Assembly (NCBI RefSeq): GCF_000340965.1
Contig: NZ_ANAY01000007.1
Location: 186,001 to 250,000 of the forward strand
Reading direction: 5' to 3'
Length of the DNA stretch: 64,000 bases
Source of the DNA: Nocardiopsis kunsanensis DSM 44524
GTDB lineage: Bacteria > Actinomycetota > Actinomycetes > Streptosporangiales > Streptosporangiaceae
Shown here: one piece after another, positions 1 to 8,599 of the stretch
Numbering within the stretch: position 1 is the stretch's first letter
How the letters are laid out: every line of letters starts with the position of its first letter
Notes under the pieces: generated by a model
The model's database searches: none
Told to the model about the DNA's origin: nothing
What the model saw: only the letters and a program-made list of their open reading frames with translations
Position numbers and translations under genes: made by a program

Positions 1-450
1 GGAACCGGAATCGGGCTCGGTGAGGCCGAAACAGCCGATCGCGTCGCCGGCGGCCATCCGCGGCAGCCAGGTGTTCTTCTGCTCCTCGGAGCCGTACTTG
101 TGGATCGCGGTCATGGCCAGCGAACCCTGTACCGAGACGAAACTGCGCAGACCGGAGTCCACGGCCTCCAGTTCACGGCAGGCCAGACCGTAGGCCACCG
201 CGCTGGAACCGCCGCACCCGTATCCCTCCAGGTGCATGCCCAGCACCCCCAGGTCACCGAAGGCCTTGGCCAGGCCGCGGGGGTCGGGCAGGGTCCCGGC
301 CTCGAACCAGTCGGCCACGTGCGGGGTGAGTTCCTTGCGGGCGAAGTCGCGGACGGCGTCGCGCACGTCGCGCTCGGTCTCCTCCAGACCACCGTCCACG
401 TCGAGGAAGTCGTGCGGGTCCGGGGCGGCAGGCTTACGGTTGTCGCTCAT
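1..450 (-). CDS. Acyl-CoA dehydrogenase (N-terminal part; runs off the left edge)
   Basis: FAD-dependent oxidation of an acyl-CoA thioester. Only the first 150 codons lie in the window, and the reading frame stays open to base 1. The visible part is the N-terminal helical domain and ends in CFGLTEPDSGS, the start of the conserved FAD/substrate segment of the family. The N-terminal sequence and the coupling to a class III CoA-transferase resemble glutaryl-CoA dehydrogenases, but the catalytic glutamate region is outside the window, so substrate is an inference. The ATG at 450 lies inside the end of the upstream CoA-transferase gene (17-nt overlap), so the two are probably translationally coupled. 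Confidence 0.88.
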   Translation of the reverse strand, partial: MSDNRKPAAPDPHDFLDVDGGLEETERDVRDAVRDFARKELTPHVADWFEAGTLPDPRGLAKAFGDLGVLGMHLEGYGCGGSSAVAYGLACRELEAVDSGLRSFVSVQGSLAMTAIHKYGSEEQKNTWLPRMAAGDAIGCFGLTEPDSGS

Positions 451-1732
451 CGTGCGGTGTCCCTTCGTGGAGTCCGGCCAGGCCGGGCAGGTCGGGTTGG
501 TGGACGGCGCCGCGCTCGACCATGGCTGCGACCTGTTCCTCGGTCAGTCCCAGTTCGGTGAGCACAGTACGGGAGTGCTGTCCCAGCAGCGGTGGTGCGG
601 TCAGCGGGGGAGGGGAGCCCTCCAGGCGGAAACCCGCCCGGACCTGTTCCAAGAGCCCCGCCGTGGGGTGCTCGACGGTCCGGAGCAGGTCGTCGCCCCG
701 GGCCTGGCCGGTGCGTAGAGCGTCCAGGACCCCGCGCACACGCCCCACCGGCACCCCTGCATCCACCAGGACCTCCATCCAGTGGTCGGCGGGCCGGGAA
801 GCCAGGGTCGCCGACAGGTCGACGACGAGTTCCTCGCGGTGGGCCACACGTCCGGGGTTGGTGGCATAGCGGGGGTCCTCGCCCAGGTCGGGGCGGTCCA
901 GAGCCGTGCACAGGCGTTGGTAGAGGGAGTCGTTGCCGGCGGCCACCACGATCTCGGAATCGGCGGTGGGGAAGGTCTGGTACGGAACGATCGTGGTGTG
1001 CGCGTTGCCGACCCGGCGCGGTTCCTCCCCGGTGACCAGGGCCTGCTGGGTGAGGTTGACCAGACCCGACAGGGTCGAGTTGATGAGGGAGGCGCTGATG
1101 TTCTCCCCCTGCCCGGTGACCCGGGCACGCATGAGGGCGCCCAGGATCCCCACGGCCGCGTTGAGCCCGGTGAGGACGTCGGTCAGGGCCACCCCGACCT
1201 TGCTGGCCGGGCCCTCCTGCGGTCCGGTGGTGGCCATCAGACCGCTCTCGGCCTGCACCACGATGTCGAAGCCGGGGCGGGTCCCGGGCTCGTGCTCGGG
1301 ACCGAACCCGCTCACCGAGCAGTACACGACCGCGGGGTTGGCGGCGGAGACCTTCTCGTGTCCCAGGCCCAGCCGTTCGGCCACACCCGGGCGGAAGTTC
1401 TGGATGACCACGTCCGAGCGCGAGCAGAGTTCCTGGACGGCCGCGAGACCGTCGGGGTCCTTCAGGTCCACGGCCAGGCTGCGCTTGTTGCGGTTGACCG
1501 ACAGGAAGTAGGCGGCCTCCCCCGGGGTCTCCTCGTCGCCGCCGGCGTGGGGCGGTCCCCAGGAACGGGTGTCGTCGCCGCGTCCGGGCTGTTCGACCTT
1601 GACGACCTCGGCGCCCATGTCGGCCAGCAGCATCGTCGCGTAGGGGCCGGCCAGGACACGGGACAGGTCGGCGATCCGTACCCCTTCCAGGGGCAGTGGG
1701 GCCGGGCGTGCGTCGGGGTCGCTCGGGTTCAT
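434..1732 (-). CDS. CaiB/BaiF family (class III) CoA-transferase
   Basis: Moves CoA between carboxylic acids via an aspartyl-CoA intermediate. The N-terminus LEGVRIADLSRVLAGPYATM, then LLADMGAEVVKVEQPGRGDDTR, is the family signature. A later NRNKRSLAVDLKDP block and the Asp-containing GFDIVVQAESGLM segment (the family's catalytic Asp) follow. The 432-residue length is normal. I place the start at the ATG at 1732, where family similarity begins; the frame is open further upstream but that part has no family character. It overlaps the acyl-CoA dehydrogenase start by 17 nt. Together they suggest activation and dehydrogenation of a dicarboxylic or branched acid; the succinyl-CoA:glutarate type is one possibility, not shown. 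Confidence 0.9.
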   Translation of the reverse strand: MNPSDPDARPAPLPLEGVRIADLSRVLAGPYATMLLADMGAEVVKVEQPGRGDDTRSWGPPHAGGDEETPGEAAYFLSVNRNKRSLAVDLKDPDGLAAVQELCSRSDVVIQNFRPGVAERLGLGHEKVSAANPAVVYCSVSGFGPEHEPGTRPGFDIVVQAESGLMATTGPQEGPASKVGVALTDVLTGLNAAVGILGALMRARVTGQGENISASLINSTLSGLVNLTQQALVTGEEPRRVGNAHTTIVPYQTFPTADSEIVVAAGNDSLYQRLCTALDRPDLGEDPRYATNPGRVAHREELVVDLSATLASRPADHWMEVLVDAGVPVGRVRGVLDALRTGQARGDDLLRTVEHPTAGLLEQVRAGFRLEGSPPPLTAPPLLGQHSRTVLTELGLTEEQVAAMVERGAVHQPDLPGLAGLHEGTPHDERQP

Positions 1733-1829
1733 CGGGCCACCCCCGGGGTGGGGCGGCCGGGGCGGGTGCGAGCGCGCATACGTTCCTTCCTTCGGTGCGC
1801 GGGATGGTCCTCGAAAGGCCCGGCGGCGC

Positions 1830-2207
1830 TCAGGTGCTGCCGTCGGGGAGCTGGTGCTCGCTCTTGATCTGGGAGTAGGTCTCCAGGCAACGGCGCAGAG
1901 CGGTGGTGAGCGCGGCACCCGACTGGCCCGCGTAGCGGGACTGCACGCGCCGGACGAGTTCGGTGATGTCCTCGGTGACCGATGCGCCCTCGGCCAGGGC
2001 CCGGAAGAAGTCCTTGGCCCGGTCGGTCAGGAGCGTGGTGTCGGCGGCCGTGATCCGCCCGTCGGCCGTGTCCACCGCGAGGATGACGCCGAGACGCTGG
2101 TACTGGGAATGGCTCGCAACCGGGTCGGGGAGCCGGGCGTATCCCGACACCAGGACCACACGGGGGTTGTGGAAGAGCTGCTGGACACGGTCGTCGCCGT
2201 ACAACAT
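1830..2207 (-). CDS. DUF3870 domain protein
   Basis: A 125-residue protein of unknown function. VVLVSGYARLPDPV near the N-terminus, an ILAVDTADGRITAADTTLL strand pair and the later VRRVQSRYAGQSGAALTTAL block match what I recall of the DUF3870 family, found beside acyl-CoA enzymes. It lies about 100 nt upstream of the CoA-transferase on the same strand, so it may belong to the same unit. I choose the ATG at 2207 (preceded by AGGTGA) over an ATG at 2234, because the latter would place its first codons inside the hairpin at 2222-2261. No catalytic role can be assigned. Confidence 0.75.
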   Translation of the reverse strand: MLYGDDRVQQLFHNPRVVLVSGYARLPDPVASHSQYQRLGVILAVDTADGRITAADTTLLTDRAKDFFRALAEGASVTEDITELVRRVQSRYAGQSGAALTTALRRCLETYSQIKSEHQLPDGST

Positions 2208-2221
2208 GTTCACCTGATCTC

Positions 2222-2261
2222 CCGGGTCCCTCACCGGTCTTCAGGCCGGGGAGGGACCCGG
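2222..2261. repeat. Long hairpin resembling an IS200/IS605-type end
   Basis: Perfect 11-bp arms (CCGGGTCCCTC and GAGGGACCCGG) enclose an inner CCGG/CCGG stem with a TCTTCAGG loop. The CTTCAGGCCGGGGAGG core is of the kind seen at the right ends of tnpB-bearing IS605-type elements (recollection, not searched). It sits just upstream of the DUF3870 start and just downstream of the RHH gene, so it could also act as an attenuator or RBS-masking hairpin for DUF3870. Confidence 0.5.
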
Positions 2262-2282
2262 CCTCCTGCGAAGCGGGACAAA

Positions 2283-2444
2283 TCAAGCCGACCGATCAGC
2301 GGCGGCATCAGTCCTGGCGAGGCCGGCTTCCAGCAGGTACAAGATTTCGGAATTGAGCGAGCGTCGGTCCGCCTTGGCCTGGGCAGCAACCCGGGCGTGG
2401 AGGTCGGCAGGGATGCGGACCGTGACACGTTTCTCTTCATCCAT
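2283..2444 (-). CDS. Small ribbon-helix-helix (Arc/FitA-like) DNA-binding protein
   Basis: A 53-residue protein beginning MDEEKRVTVRIPADLHARV. It contains the single N-terminal beta strand (RVTVRIP), then ADLHARVAAQAKADRRSLNS and EILYLLEAGL, the two helices of an Arc/CopG/FitA-type fold that dimerises to bind DNA. TGGAG sits a few bases before the ATG. It is divergent from the broken tnpB gene, with 50 nt between the two starts, so it probably controls that shared promoter region. No toxin gene is adjacent in the same direction: the next gene downstream is DUF3870. It may be the antitoxin-like regulator left over from a mobile element. Confidence 0.8.
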   Translation of the reverse strand: MDEEKRVTVRIPADLHARVAAQAKADRRSLNSEILYLLEAGLARTDAAADRSA

Positions 2445-2454
2445 GACTCCAGAG

Positions 2455-2494
2455 TAACGTCAACACAAGCCCTCGCTAGTGTTAAAATGACACC
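2455..2494. promoter_or_regulatory. AT-rich divergent promoter between RHH gene and tnpB relic
   Basis: This short stretch is conspicuously AT-rich for the window. On the + strand TAAAAT (2483-2488, with TG two bases upstream) lies 6 nt before the ATG at 2495, so a leaderless tnpB transcript is possible. Partly complementary GTCAACAC and GTGTTAAAATGAC segments flank the centre and could be the RHH operator. Confidence 0.45.
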
Positions 2495-3279
2495 ATGACA
2501 GTGGTAGGGATGAATGAAGGTTCCAGGTATGCCCGGTACACCTACCGGCTGCGCCTGTCCACTACCGCTGAGCGCGCCCTCCGGTCCCAACAGCGATGCA
2601 CCGGGCCACTGGTACGCCTCGTTTGCTGTCCCCGCCCCGCCCCCTTGCCGCCACGGGGAGGGTGATCGGTGTGGATCGGGGGGTCACGGACATCGCGACC
2701 GCCACCAGCCCCGAGTACGGCCTGGTCCACAACGAGCACGGCAAGAGGGCCGCACAGAAGCTGACGCGCTGTCAGCGGATGGTGGCCCGCCGCAGACCCG
2801 CCGAGAAAAAGCCTGCCTCGAACGGCTGCAAGAAGGCCGAGCGGCAGGTGGCCAAGGTGCACAGGAAGGTGGCTCGTCAGCGCCAGGACGCCGCACGTAA
2901 GCGGGCGAAGAAGGTCGTGCGTGACCATGATTCCTCGGCCGTGGAGGGCTTCAACCCCAAGTTCCTGGCCAAGTCCACCATGGCCCGCCAGGCCGCCGAC
3001 GCCGCCCTGGCCGCGACCAGGACGGCACTGATCGGGATGGGCCGCAGACAACAGCGCACCGTGTACCCGGTGCGTCCCGCGTGCACCACCATGGGTTGCG
3101 GATACTGCGGGGCGAGAGCCAAGCACCGCTTGCCGCTGTCCGAACGCACCTACACCTGCACCGCGTGCGGAGCGGTCTGCCCTCGGGACAGGAACTCCGC
3201 ACGCGTGATGCTGGTCCGGGCCGGTCTGGACCCGGACGGTGTCGAGGGTGTACGACCTGATCTTCCGCAGGGCGAGTAG
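2495..3279 (+). pseudogene. tnpB: Broken TnpB (IS200/IS605-type RNA-guided nuclease) gene
   Basis: Pieces of one TnpB are spread over all three + frames. From the ATG at 2495 there is an N-terminus with RYTYRLRLSTTAERAL. In the frame of 2514, GHWYASFAVPA follows directly, which in full-length proteins lies far downstream, so roughly 150 codons are deleted. From about 2656, in the frame of 2596, comes the RuvC half: GRVIGVDRGVTDIAT, VRDHDSSAVEGFNPKFLAKS, a zinc ribbon CGYCGAR...CTACG and RDRNSARVML. The three RuvC acidic positions (D in GVDRG, E in AVEG, D in RDRNSA) are still present, but the deletion and frameshifts remove most of the N-terminal guide-binding domains. Confidence 0.85.
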
Positions 3280-3287
3280 GCGGACCG

Positions 3288-3350
3288 AGACGTGAATCCC
3301 CGCAGTTCCCTCGGTGGGAGGGCCCTCCCGCCAAGGAGGGGAGCAGTCAA
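3288..3350 (+). repeat. Right-end-like hairpin downstream of the tnpB relic
   Basis: GAATCCCCGC followed by a hairpin GGTGGGAGG / CCTCCCGCC (about 3313-3332, one G-T wobble) and GGAGGGGAGCAGTCAA resembles the conserved right end, which also forms the 3' part of the guide (omega) RNA in tnpB-type elements. The position immediately after the tnpB stop supports this. The exact element boundary cannot be set by eye; GTCAA near 3346-3350 is my guess. Confidence 0.5.
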
Positions 3351-3747
3351 CTCTCGTTCGCGGGCCCACGACAACTCCGTCGCACTGGAGTCTCGCATCT
3401 GGAGGGCGGCCGGGGACGAACGTCCGCGACGTGAGGGCAGGCAAGGTTTCAGGATGGCGCAGCGGCGGTGGAGCATGCCAAGCGTTGGGTCCGCCGGCCG
3501 TCGCGGGCAGGGGCCGTTGAGCCGGGTGGGTCCTCGGCCCGGAAGGTCCCTGATCCCGATCCTGGGAATCCATACACCGCAGGTCACTACAAAGAGCTCA
3601 AAAGGTAACATTTCGTTGTCCGGTGTGCTGGGAATCACGTGGGCAACCTGTAGCATCGGGCCCTGATGGCATGGCGCGGTGCCGTCGGGGCCGCCGGCCC
3701 CGCGGACTCGAACCTGCCTCCCGCGAGCGAACCGGCTGGGGGACGAG
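3351..3747. other. Intergenic stretch with no recognised gene
   Basis: About 400 nt between the element end and the methyltransferase-like gene. Around 3597-3660 the sequence becomes less GC-rich (AAAAGGTAACATTTCG, then CTGTAGCAT), a plausible promoter region for the downstream gene. Nothing else is supported. Confidence 0.4.
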
Positions 3748-4434
3748 ATGACGTACGCGCGACGGCACCAGGTGGAGCCCGGAACCGTGCTCGACGGCCA
3801 AGGGCCATCCTCCCGGGTCCCACCCTCACGTGGACACGTCGTCCATCTGGGCGGACGCCGCCAGAACACCGCGCCCGCGCAGCCGCCCGCCCGCGACGCC
3901 CGTGCCCACCAGGCCTTCCTCGACCGGGTCGTCGACTACCTCAGCACCGACCGCGGGGTGCGCCAGTTCATCGACTGGGGCAGCCCGGTCCCCGGAACCG
4001 CCGAGCGCATACGCCGGGCCCACCCCGACAACAGCGTCGTACACGTCGCCCCCCACGGCACCGTCGGAATGCTCTCCTCACCCGACACCCCCGTCCTCTC
4101 CGGCGGAGCCGAGAACGCCGAGACCCCTCTGCGCCGGCTCACCACCTGCGGGCTCGTCGACTTCGACGAGCCCGTCGCTGTTCTCATGACCCGCCCCTTC
4201 AACGCGCACACCCCGCCCCCCGGCCTGACCCGACTGCACTCCCTCATGCACGGCGGCGGATACCTGGCCCTGGCCGTGGACGCACCCGAACGGGCGGCCG
4301 AGCAGGTCTTCGACCCCTTCGTCCCCCTCGAACCCGGCCTGGCCGATCTGCGATGGTGGCCCTACCCGGACGAGGACGTGGCCATGGAGGGCACCGGAGT
4401 GCTGGGTGGCCTCGGGCGCACCCACAGGAACTGA
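3748..4434 (+). CDS. Degenerate S-adenosyl-methyltransferase-like protein (PF04672 / DUF574 type)
   Basis: A 228-residue protein. ARAHQAFLDRVVDYLSTDRG followed by VRQFIDWGSPVPG corresponds to the start of actinobacterial DUF574-type methyltransferases, which usually read RQFLDIGTG at this point and have an acidic residue after the next strand for SAM ribose. Here the glycine-rich motif is DWGSPVPG and the second strand reads SVVHVAPHG without the acidic residue, so SAM binding is doubtful. The start is the ATG at 3748, preceded by GGGGACGAG; longer in-frame starts upstream lack similarity. It is followed 25 nt later by the DinB-fold gene on the same strand, possibly one unit. Function unknown. 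Confidence 0.6.
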   Translation: MTYARRHQVEPGTVLDGQGPSSRVPPSRGHVVHLGGRRQNTAPAQPPARDARAHQAFLDRVVDYLSTDRGVRQFIDWGSPVPGTAERIRRAHPDNSVVHVAPHGTVGMLSSPDTPVLSGGAENAETPLRRLTTCGLVDFDEPVAVLMTRPFNAHTPPPGLTRLHSLMHGGGYLALAVDAPERAAEQVFDPFVPLEPGLADLRWWPYPDEDVAMEGTGVLGGLGRTHRN

Positions 4435-4459
4435 CGAACATCCCCGGGGGAGTAGGGGC

Positions 4460-5002
4460 ATGACGACACCGGCAGTGAACTGGCCCGCCGAGATCCTGGC
4501 GCAGGGCGCGTTCTACTGGGACTTCTCGCTGTGGCCCCGGTTGGGGGGACTCACCGACGCCGAGTTCTACTGGGAACCCGCGCCCGGAGCCTGGACCGTG
4601 CGCCGCCTGCCCGACGGCCGGCACGCGCCGGACAACGAGGTCCCCGAGCCCGACCCGCCCCCCGTCACCACCATCGCCTGGCGCCTGGGACACATCGTCG
4701 TGGACGTGCTCGAGACCCGTATCAACTGGTACTTCGGCGACCGCACCCTCAGCCGCGATACCGTGGACTGGCCCAGCAGCGCCGACGAGGCCAAACAGCG
4801 CCTGCGCATGGCGTTCCACACCTGGGGCGAGTACATGCAGGAGCTGGGCGAGGAGGACTTCGCCGCCCCCGTGGGCGGGTCCGAGTCCACACAGTGGGAG
4901 GACCTGCCGCTGGTGGTGCTCGTACTCCACCTGCAGCGCGAACTGATCCACCACGGCGCGGAGGTCTCGCTCCTGCGCGACCTCTACCGCGCACGTGACT
5001 GA
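4460..5002 (+). CDS. DinB-superfamily (DinB_2-like) protein
   Basis: A 180-residue protein of the four-helix DinB/YfiT fold, whose members often bind a metal through three histidines and act in thiol or detoxification chemistry. Visible are the [10 protein letters not shown] segment, typical after helix 1, the [20 protein letters not shown] helix with its conserved His, and the final [16 protein letters not shown] helix with HH followed by E. The ATG at 4460 is chosen because GGGGGAGTAGGGGC precedes it. It ends just before a hairpin shared with the convergent priA gene. Substrate unknown. It is unrelated to the DNA polymerase IV gene dinB further along. Confidence 0.8.
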   Translation: MTTPAVNWPAEILAQGAFYWDFSLWPRLGGLTDAEFYWEPAPGAWTVRRLPDGRHAPDNEVPEPDPPPVTTIAWRLGHIVVDVLETRINWYFGDRTLSRDTVDWPSSADEAKQRLRMAFHTWGEYMQELGEEDFAAPVGGSESTQWEDLPLVVLVLHLQRELIHHGAEVSLLRDLYRARD

Positions 5003-5004
5003 TC

Positions 5005-5040
5005 CCCGCACACGGCGCCGGGCGGCGTGCACTGTGCGGG
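5005..5040. terminator. Bidirectional hairpin between DinB-fold gene and priA
   Basis: CCCGCACA and TGTGCGGG form perfect 8-bp arms around a GC-rich loop, exactly between two convergent genes. There is no T-tract, as is common in actinobacteria. Confidence 0.55.
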
Positions 5041-5064
5041 CACGGGGCCCGCGCCACGGGCCGG

Positions 5065-7191
5065 TCAGATCACGTGGAGCGGGTCCACCCGGACCTGGGC
5101 CAGGTACTCGTCCCCACGGGCGCTGCGCGCCGCAGCAGCGACCTTCAGCGCGTGCGTGAGGGCACCGATCCGGTTGCGCGGCACCCGCAGCAGGGCACGC
5201 TCCGGAGCCCGGTCCTCACCCGGGCGCTCCGGCCCGGGACGATCCACCGGGACCGGACCCAGCAGGTCGGCCTCCGGGGGCAGCTCCACCTGGTCGAGCA
5301 GCTCACGCACGTGCTCCGGAGCGCCGGTGACCGAGGCCATCGACACCGCGGGCGGGAACCCCAGCTCCTGCCGCTCGGCCAGCTCCCGCTCCGCGTGTCC
5401 GCCCGGGTCCCAGCGCACCAACGACTGCACGACCGGCAACCCCGCCTCCGCAGAGACCACGACAGTGCCCCCGGGACGCACCAGGGAGGCGGCGTTGAAC
5501 CACCGCCGCAGCGCCTCCTCCGACGCGCGCAGGTCCATACGGTTCAGCAGCGCCCACCCGTCCAACAGGACCGCGGCCGCATACCCCTGCCCGGCCACCG
5601 GCTCGGCGCCCGGCGTGGCCACCACGATGCAGGGCCGGTCCGGGACACGCGTGAGCACCTCGTCGCGCCCGGAGGTGCGCACCGTCAAGGAGGGGAAGGC
5701 ACGGCCCAGTTCCTCGGCCGTGCGGCGCGCACCCACGACCACCGCGCGCATGCGTGTGCCCGAACACCCCGGGCAGGCCCAGCCGCCCGACACCCGGCCG
5801 CACCATCCGCACGAGGGCATCGCGTGCGAACCCCGTACCGCCAGCGGGCCGTGGCACTGCTCGCACCGGGCCGGTTCCCGGCAGTTCGCACAGGCCAAGG
5901 TGTTGAGGTAACCCCGGCGCGGCACCTGGAACAGGACGGGGCCGGTCAGGGCCGCCTCCCGGGCCGTGCGCAGCGCCAGGCTCGGCATCCGCGCCGACCG
6001 GGCCGCCTCGTCACGGGCCAGCTCCCGGTCGTCCCCGGCCGCCTTGACGACGGGCGCGTACCGACGGAGCGTGCCGCGGTCGGCCACCAACGGGTGCGCC
6101 CACCCGGCCTCCACCAGCAACTGCGCGTCCGTGGTACGCGTGCGTCCGCCTATGAGCGCGCCCGCACCCTCCCGGTGGGCGCGCATCGCCAACACCGTGC
6201 GGGCGTGCGGGTAGGGGGCGTGCTGGTCGGCGTGCACGTCGTCGCCGTCGTCCCACAGCACGACCAGGCCCAGGTCGGACACGGGCGCGAAGACCGCCCC
6301 GCGTGTACCCACGACCACGCACACCTGGCCGCGCAACACCTTCAACCAGCGCCGGTAGCGCTCGGCCGGGCCCAGATCAGCGGTCAGCGCCACGTGCTGC
6401 CCCTCACCCAGCACCTCGGCGAGCGCGGCATCGACGGCGGCCACGTCGCGCCCGTCGGGTACGGCCACGACGGCGCCGCGCCCGGCCGCCGCGGTGGCGC
6501 CGACAGCCACGGCGACGGCGTGTGCCCAGTCCGGTCCGGGCAGAGCGTTCCACACCGCGCGGGCGGGGCGGCCCTCGCGCAGCGCCCGGAGGAACGAGGG
6601 CCCCTCGGGGTAGTTCGCCCACGGGCCCGGGACGACCGGTGGCGCCTCCGTGGTTCCCGGTATCCCCGTGTCCTGCGGGTCCGCCGTGTCCGAATCCCCC
6701 GCGGAGCCTCCCTCGGCCGTCGCGGCCTCCTTCTCCACACGGCCGTGCCGCGGGGGGACGGCCAACCGCAGCACGTCGTTGAGCGTGCCCGCGTAGCGTT
6801 CGGCCACCGCACGCGCCAGGTCCAGGATCTGCGGGGTCAGCACCGGCTCCGGGGAGACCACCGAGTCGATGTAGAGCAGCCGACCGGAGAACTCCGACTG
6901 CTCCACCCGTTCCACCAGGAACCCGTCCAGTTTGCGGTTGTTGAAGTAGACGCGCACACGGCATCCGGGCACGGCCTTCTCGTCCATGCTCGCGGGCACC
7001 CGGTAGTCGAAGGGCCGGTCCAGGTGGGGGAGCGGGGTGTCAACGACCACCCGTGCGACCGGGAGGCGATCGGCAGGACGTTTGGCCTTGGGCCGCCCGG
7101 CCGTACGCGCCTTCGACCCCGCCGCCGGGGTCCTGGCGGGTCCGGGGAGGTCGAAGAGGGCCTCGGCGGGCGGATCGGGGTGCGTTGCCAT
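5065..7191 (-). CDS. priA: Primosomal protein N' (PriA), actinobacterial type without helicase motifs
   Basis: Replication-restart protein. The N-terminal DNA-binding part carries [20 protein letters not shown] and the C-terminal half has the paired zinc-binding cysteines [13 protein letters not shown] and CGWC...CPGC. The helicase core is degenerate: where a Walker A lysine (GKT) is expected the sequence reads [13 protein letters not shown], and the DEEH-type Walker B is LWDDGDD. Actinobacterial PriA proteins are known to lack detectable helicase motifs, so this is lineage-typical and not decay. Start: ATG at 7191 after GGAGGGGAC; the frame is open for 61 more codons upstream but these are not PriA-like. 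About 708 residues. It is divergent from fmt, with which it often clusters. Confidence 0.93.
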   Translation of the reverse strand: MATHPDPPAEALFDLPGPARTPAAGSKARTAGRPKAKRPADRLPVARVVVDTPLPHLDRPFDYRVPASMDEKAVPGCRVRVYFNNRKLDGFLVERVEQSEFSGRLLYIDSVVSPEPVLTPQILDLARAVAERYAGTLNDVLRLAVPPRHGRVEKEAATAEGGSAGDSDTADPQDTGIPGTTEAPPVVPGPWANYPEGPSFLRALREGRPARAVWNALPGPDWAHAVAVAVGATAAAGRGAVVAVPDGRDVAAVDAALAEVLGEGQHVALTADLGPAERYRRWLKVLRGQVCVVVGTRGAVFAPVSDLGLVVLWDDGDDVHADQHAPYPHARTVLAMRAHREGAGALIGGRTRTTDAQLLVEAGWAHPLVADRGTLRRYAPVVKAAGDDRELARDEAARSARMPSLALRTAREAALTGPVLFQVPRRGYLNTLACANCREPARCEQCHGPLAVRGSHAMPSCGWCGRVSGGWACPGCSGTRMRAVVVGARRTAEELGRAFPSLTVRTSGRDEVLTRVPDRPCIVVATPGAEPVAGQGYAAAVLLDGWALLNRMDLRASEEALRRWFNAASLVRPGGTVVVSAEAGLPVVQSLVRWDPGGHAERELAERQELGFPPAVSMASVTGAPEHVRELLDQVELPPEADLLGPVPVDRPGPERPGEDRAPERALLRVPRNRIGALTHALKVAAAARSARGDEYLAQVRVDPLHVI

Positions 7192-7590
7192 GTCCCCTCC
7201 GGTCCTCGAGTTCCTCCCGTGGCCGGAACCGGGATCCGGGTCCGGCCCCTCCGGCCGGGCGGGCGCCGCACCTCGCGGTCGTGGCTGCTTCCCGGGCCGG
7301 GTGACCACGAGGTCTCCACGGGCCGGCGCGGGCCCCACCCGCGCGTGAGTCCGAGTGACCCTCACGGACAGCACTCAACGTACCACCGCCGCAGGGAGGG
7401 CTTCCGCCCCTGGACAGGGGATCGGGCCGGTGTGCCGTGCTCCACGTGCGGGGGTGAGAAACACCCGCTCCGCTGCGGAAGGGCCCAGGTCCGTCCGCCT
7501 CCGGCGTGCATGCCGGAGCACGCCCGGACGAGACAGGGTAGAACTGGGACACCGACAGACCAGGACACGGGTGGAGGGGACACCACACAC
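7192..7590. promoter_or_regulatory. Divergent priA/fmt intergenic region
   Basis: About 400 nt without a gene. TAGAAC around 7540-7545 is a plausible -10 for fmt. Just upstream, 7499-7518 is a 20-bp palindrome (CTCCGGC, 6-nt loop, GCCGGAG) that could be an operator or an RNA stem, and GGGTG/CACCC near 7450-7466 forms a smaller hairpin. No small ORF with a credible start is apparent. Confidence 0.4.
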
Positions 7591-8526
7591 ATGAAGCTCG
7601 TCTTTGCCGGAACACCCGAGGTCGCGGTGCCCTCACTCCGGGCGCTCCTGGCCTCCGACCACGAGGTGGCCGCCGTCGTCACCCGGCCCGACGCCCGCTC
7701 CGGCCGCGGACGCAAGGCCTCGGTCAACCCCGTCGCCGAGGTCGCCGAGGCCGAGGGCATCGAGGTCCTCAAACCGGCCAAGGCCCGTGATCCCGAGTTC
7801 CTGGCCCGCATGGCCGAGATCGCGCCGGACTGCTGCCCCGTCGTGGCCTACGGTGCTCTCCTGCCCCGGCCCGCGCTCGACATCCCCCGGCACGGGTGGG
7901 TCAACCTCCACTTCTCGCTGCTCCCGTCCTGGCGCGGTGCCGCCCCCGTGCAGCACGCCCTGCTGCACGGCGACGACGTCACGGGCGCCTCGACGTTCCG
8001 GATCGTCGAGGAGCTGGACGCGGGCCCGGTCTTCGGCACCCTCGCCGAGACCGTCCGTCCCACCGACACCAGCGGCGACCTCCTGGAACGCCTCTCGGTC
8101 TCCGGCGCCGACCTCCTCGTGCGCACCCTCGACGGCATCGAGGCCGGTGCCCTCGAAGCGGTGCCCCAACCCGAGGCCGACGTCTCCTACGCCGCCAAAC
8201 TCACCCCCCTGGACGCCGAACTCGACTTCACCGCCCCGGCCCGGCGTGTGGACCGGCTGGTGCGTGCCTGCACCCCAGCCCCCGGCGCCTGGACCCCCTT
8301 CCGCGGGGCCCGCCTCAAGGTCGGTCCCGTGCGGCCCATCACCGACGCCGACACCCCTGCTCTCGAGCCCGGCGAGCTGCACGTGGAGAAGAAGCGGGTA
8401 CTCGTCGGCACCAGCACCCATCCCGTCGAACTCGGACGGGTCCAGCCCCAGGGCAAGAAGGCCATGGACGCGGTCGACTGGGCACGTGGTGTGCGTCCCA
8501 CCGAAGGCGACCGCCTGGGCAGCTGA
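7591..8526 (+). CDS. fmt: Methionyl-tRNA formyltransferase
   Basis: Formylates the amino group of Met on initiator tRNA using 10-formyl-THF. The 311-residue protein starts [20 protein letters not shown]. It has the catalytic block [18 protein letters not shown] (Asn and His of the active site) and EELDAGPVF with the catalytic Asp, followed by the C-terminal tRNA-binding barrel. GTGGAGGGG lies 9-16 nt before the ATG. The next gene, rsmB, follows after 73 nt on the same strand, the usual fmt-rsmB order. Confidence 0.96.
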   Translation: MKLVFAGTPEVAVPSLRALLASDHEVAAVVTRPDARSGRGRKASVNPVAEVAEAEGIEVLKPAKARDPEFLARMAEIAPDCCPVVAYGALLPRPALDIPRHGWVNLHFSLLPSWRGAAPVQHALLHGDDVTGASTFRIVEELDAGPVFGTLAETVRPTDTSGDLLERLSVSGADLLVRTLDGIEAGALEAVPQPEADVSYAAKLTPLDAELDFTAPARRVDRLVRACTPAPGAWTPFRGARLKVGPVRPITDADTPALEPGELHVEKKRVLVGTSTHPVELGRVQPQGKKAMDAVDWARGVRPTEGDRLGS

Positions 8527-8599
8527 GCTGCCGTAGGCTCGGAACCGGCGGCGTCCGGCCGCGCGACACGTCCCCGGAATCGTTGAGGCAGACCCCACG

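Noticed and set aside
2231..2590. A 119-codon minus-strand ORF overlapping the RHH gene
   Set aside because: The real product is in another frame (2283-2444), which gives a clear RHH fold and a good start, while the longer frame gives no recognisable sequence.
3697..3720. A tRNA T-loop-like sequence (GGTTCGAGTCC on the minus strand)
   Set aside because: The flanking bases do not form a 5-bp T stem, and no D arm, anticodon arm or acceptor stem can be found around it.
5074..8526. A 1150-codon open frame on the + strand covering priA and fmt
   Set aside because: Only the last 312 codons (fmt) are coding; the rest is antisense to priA and shows the low-complexity composition of a shadow frame in GC-rich DNA.
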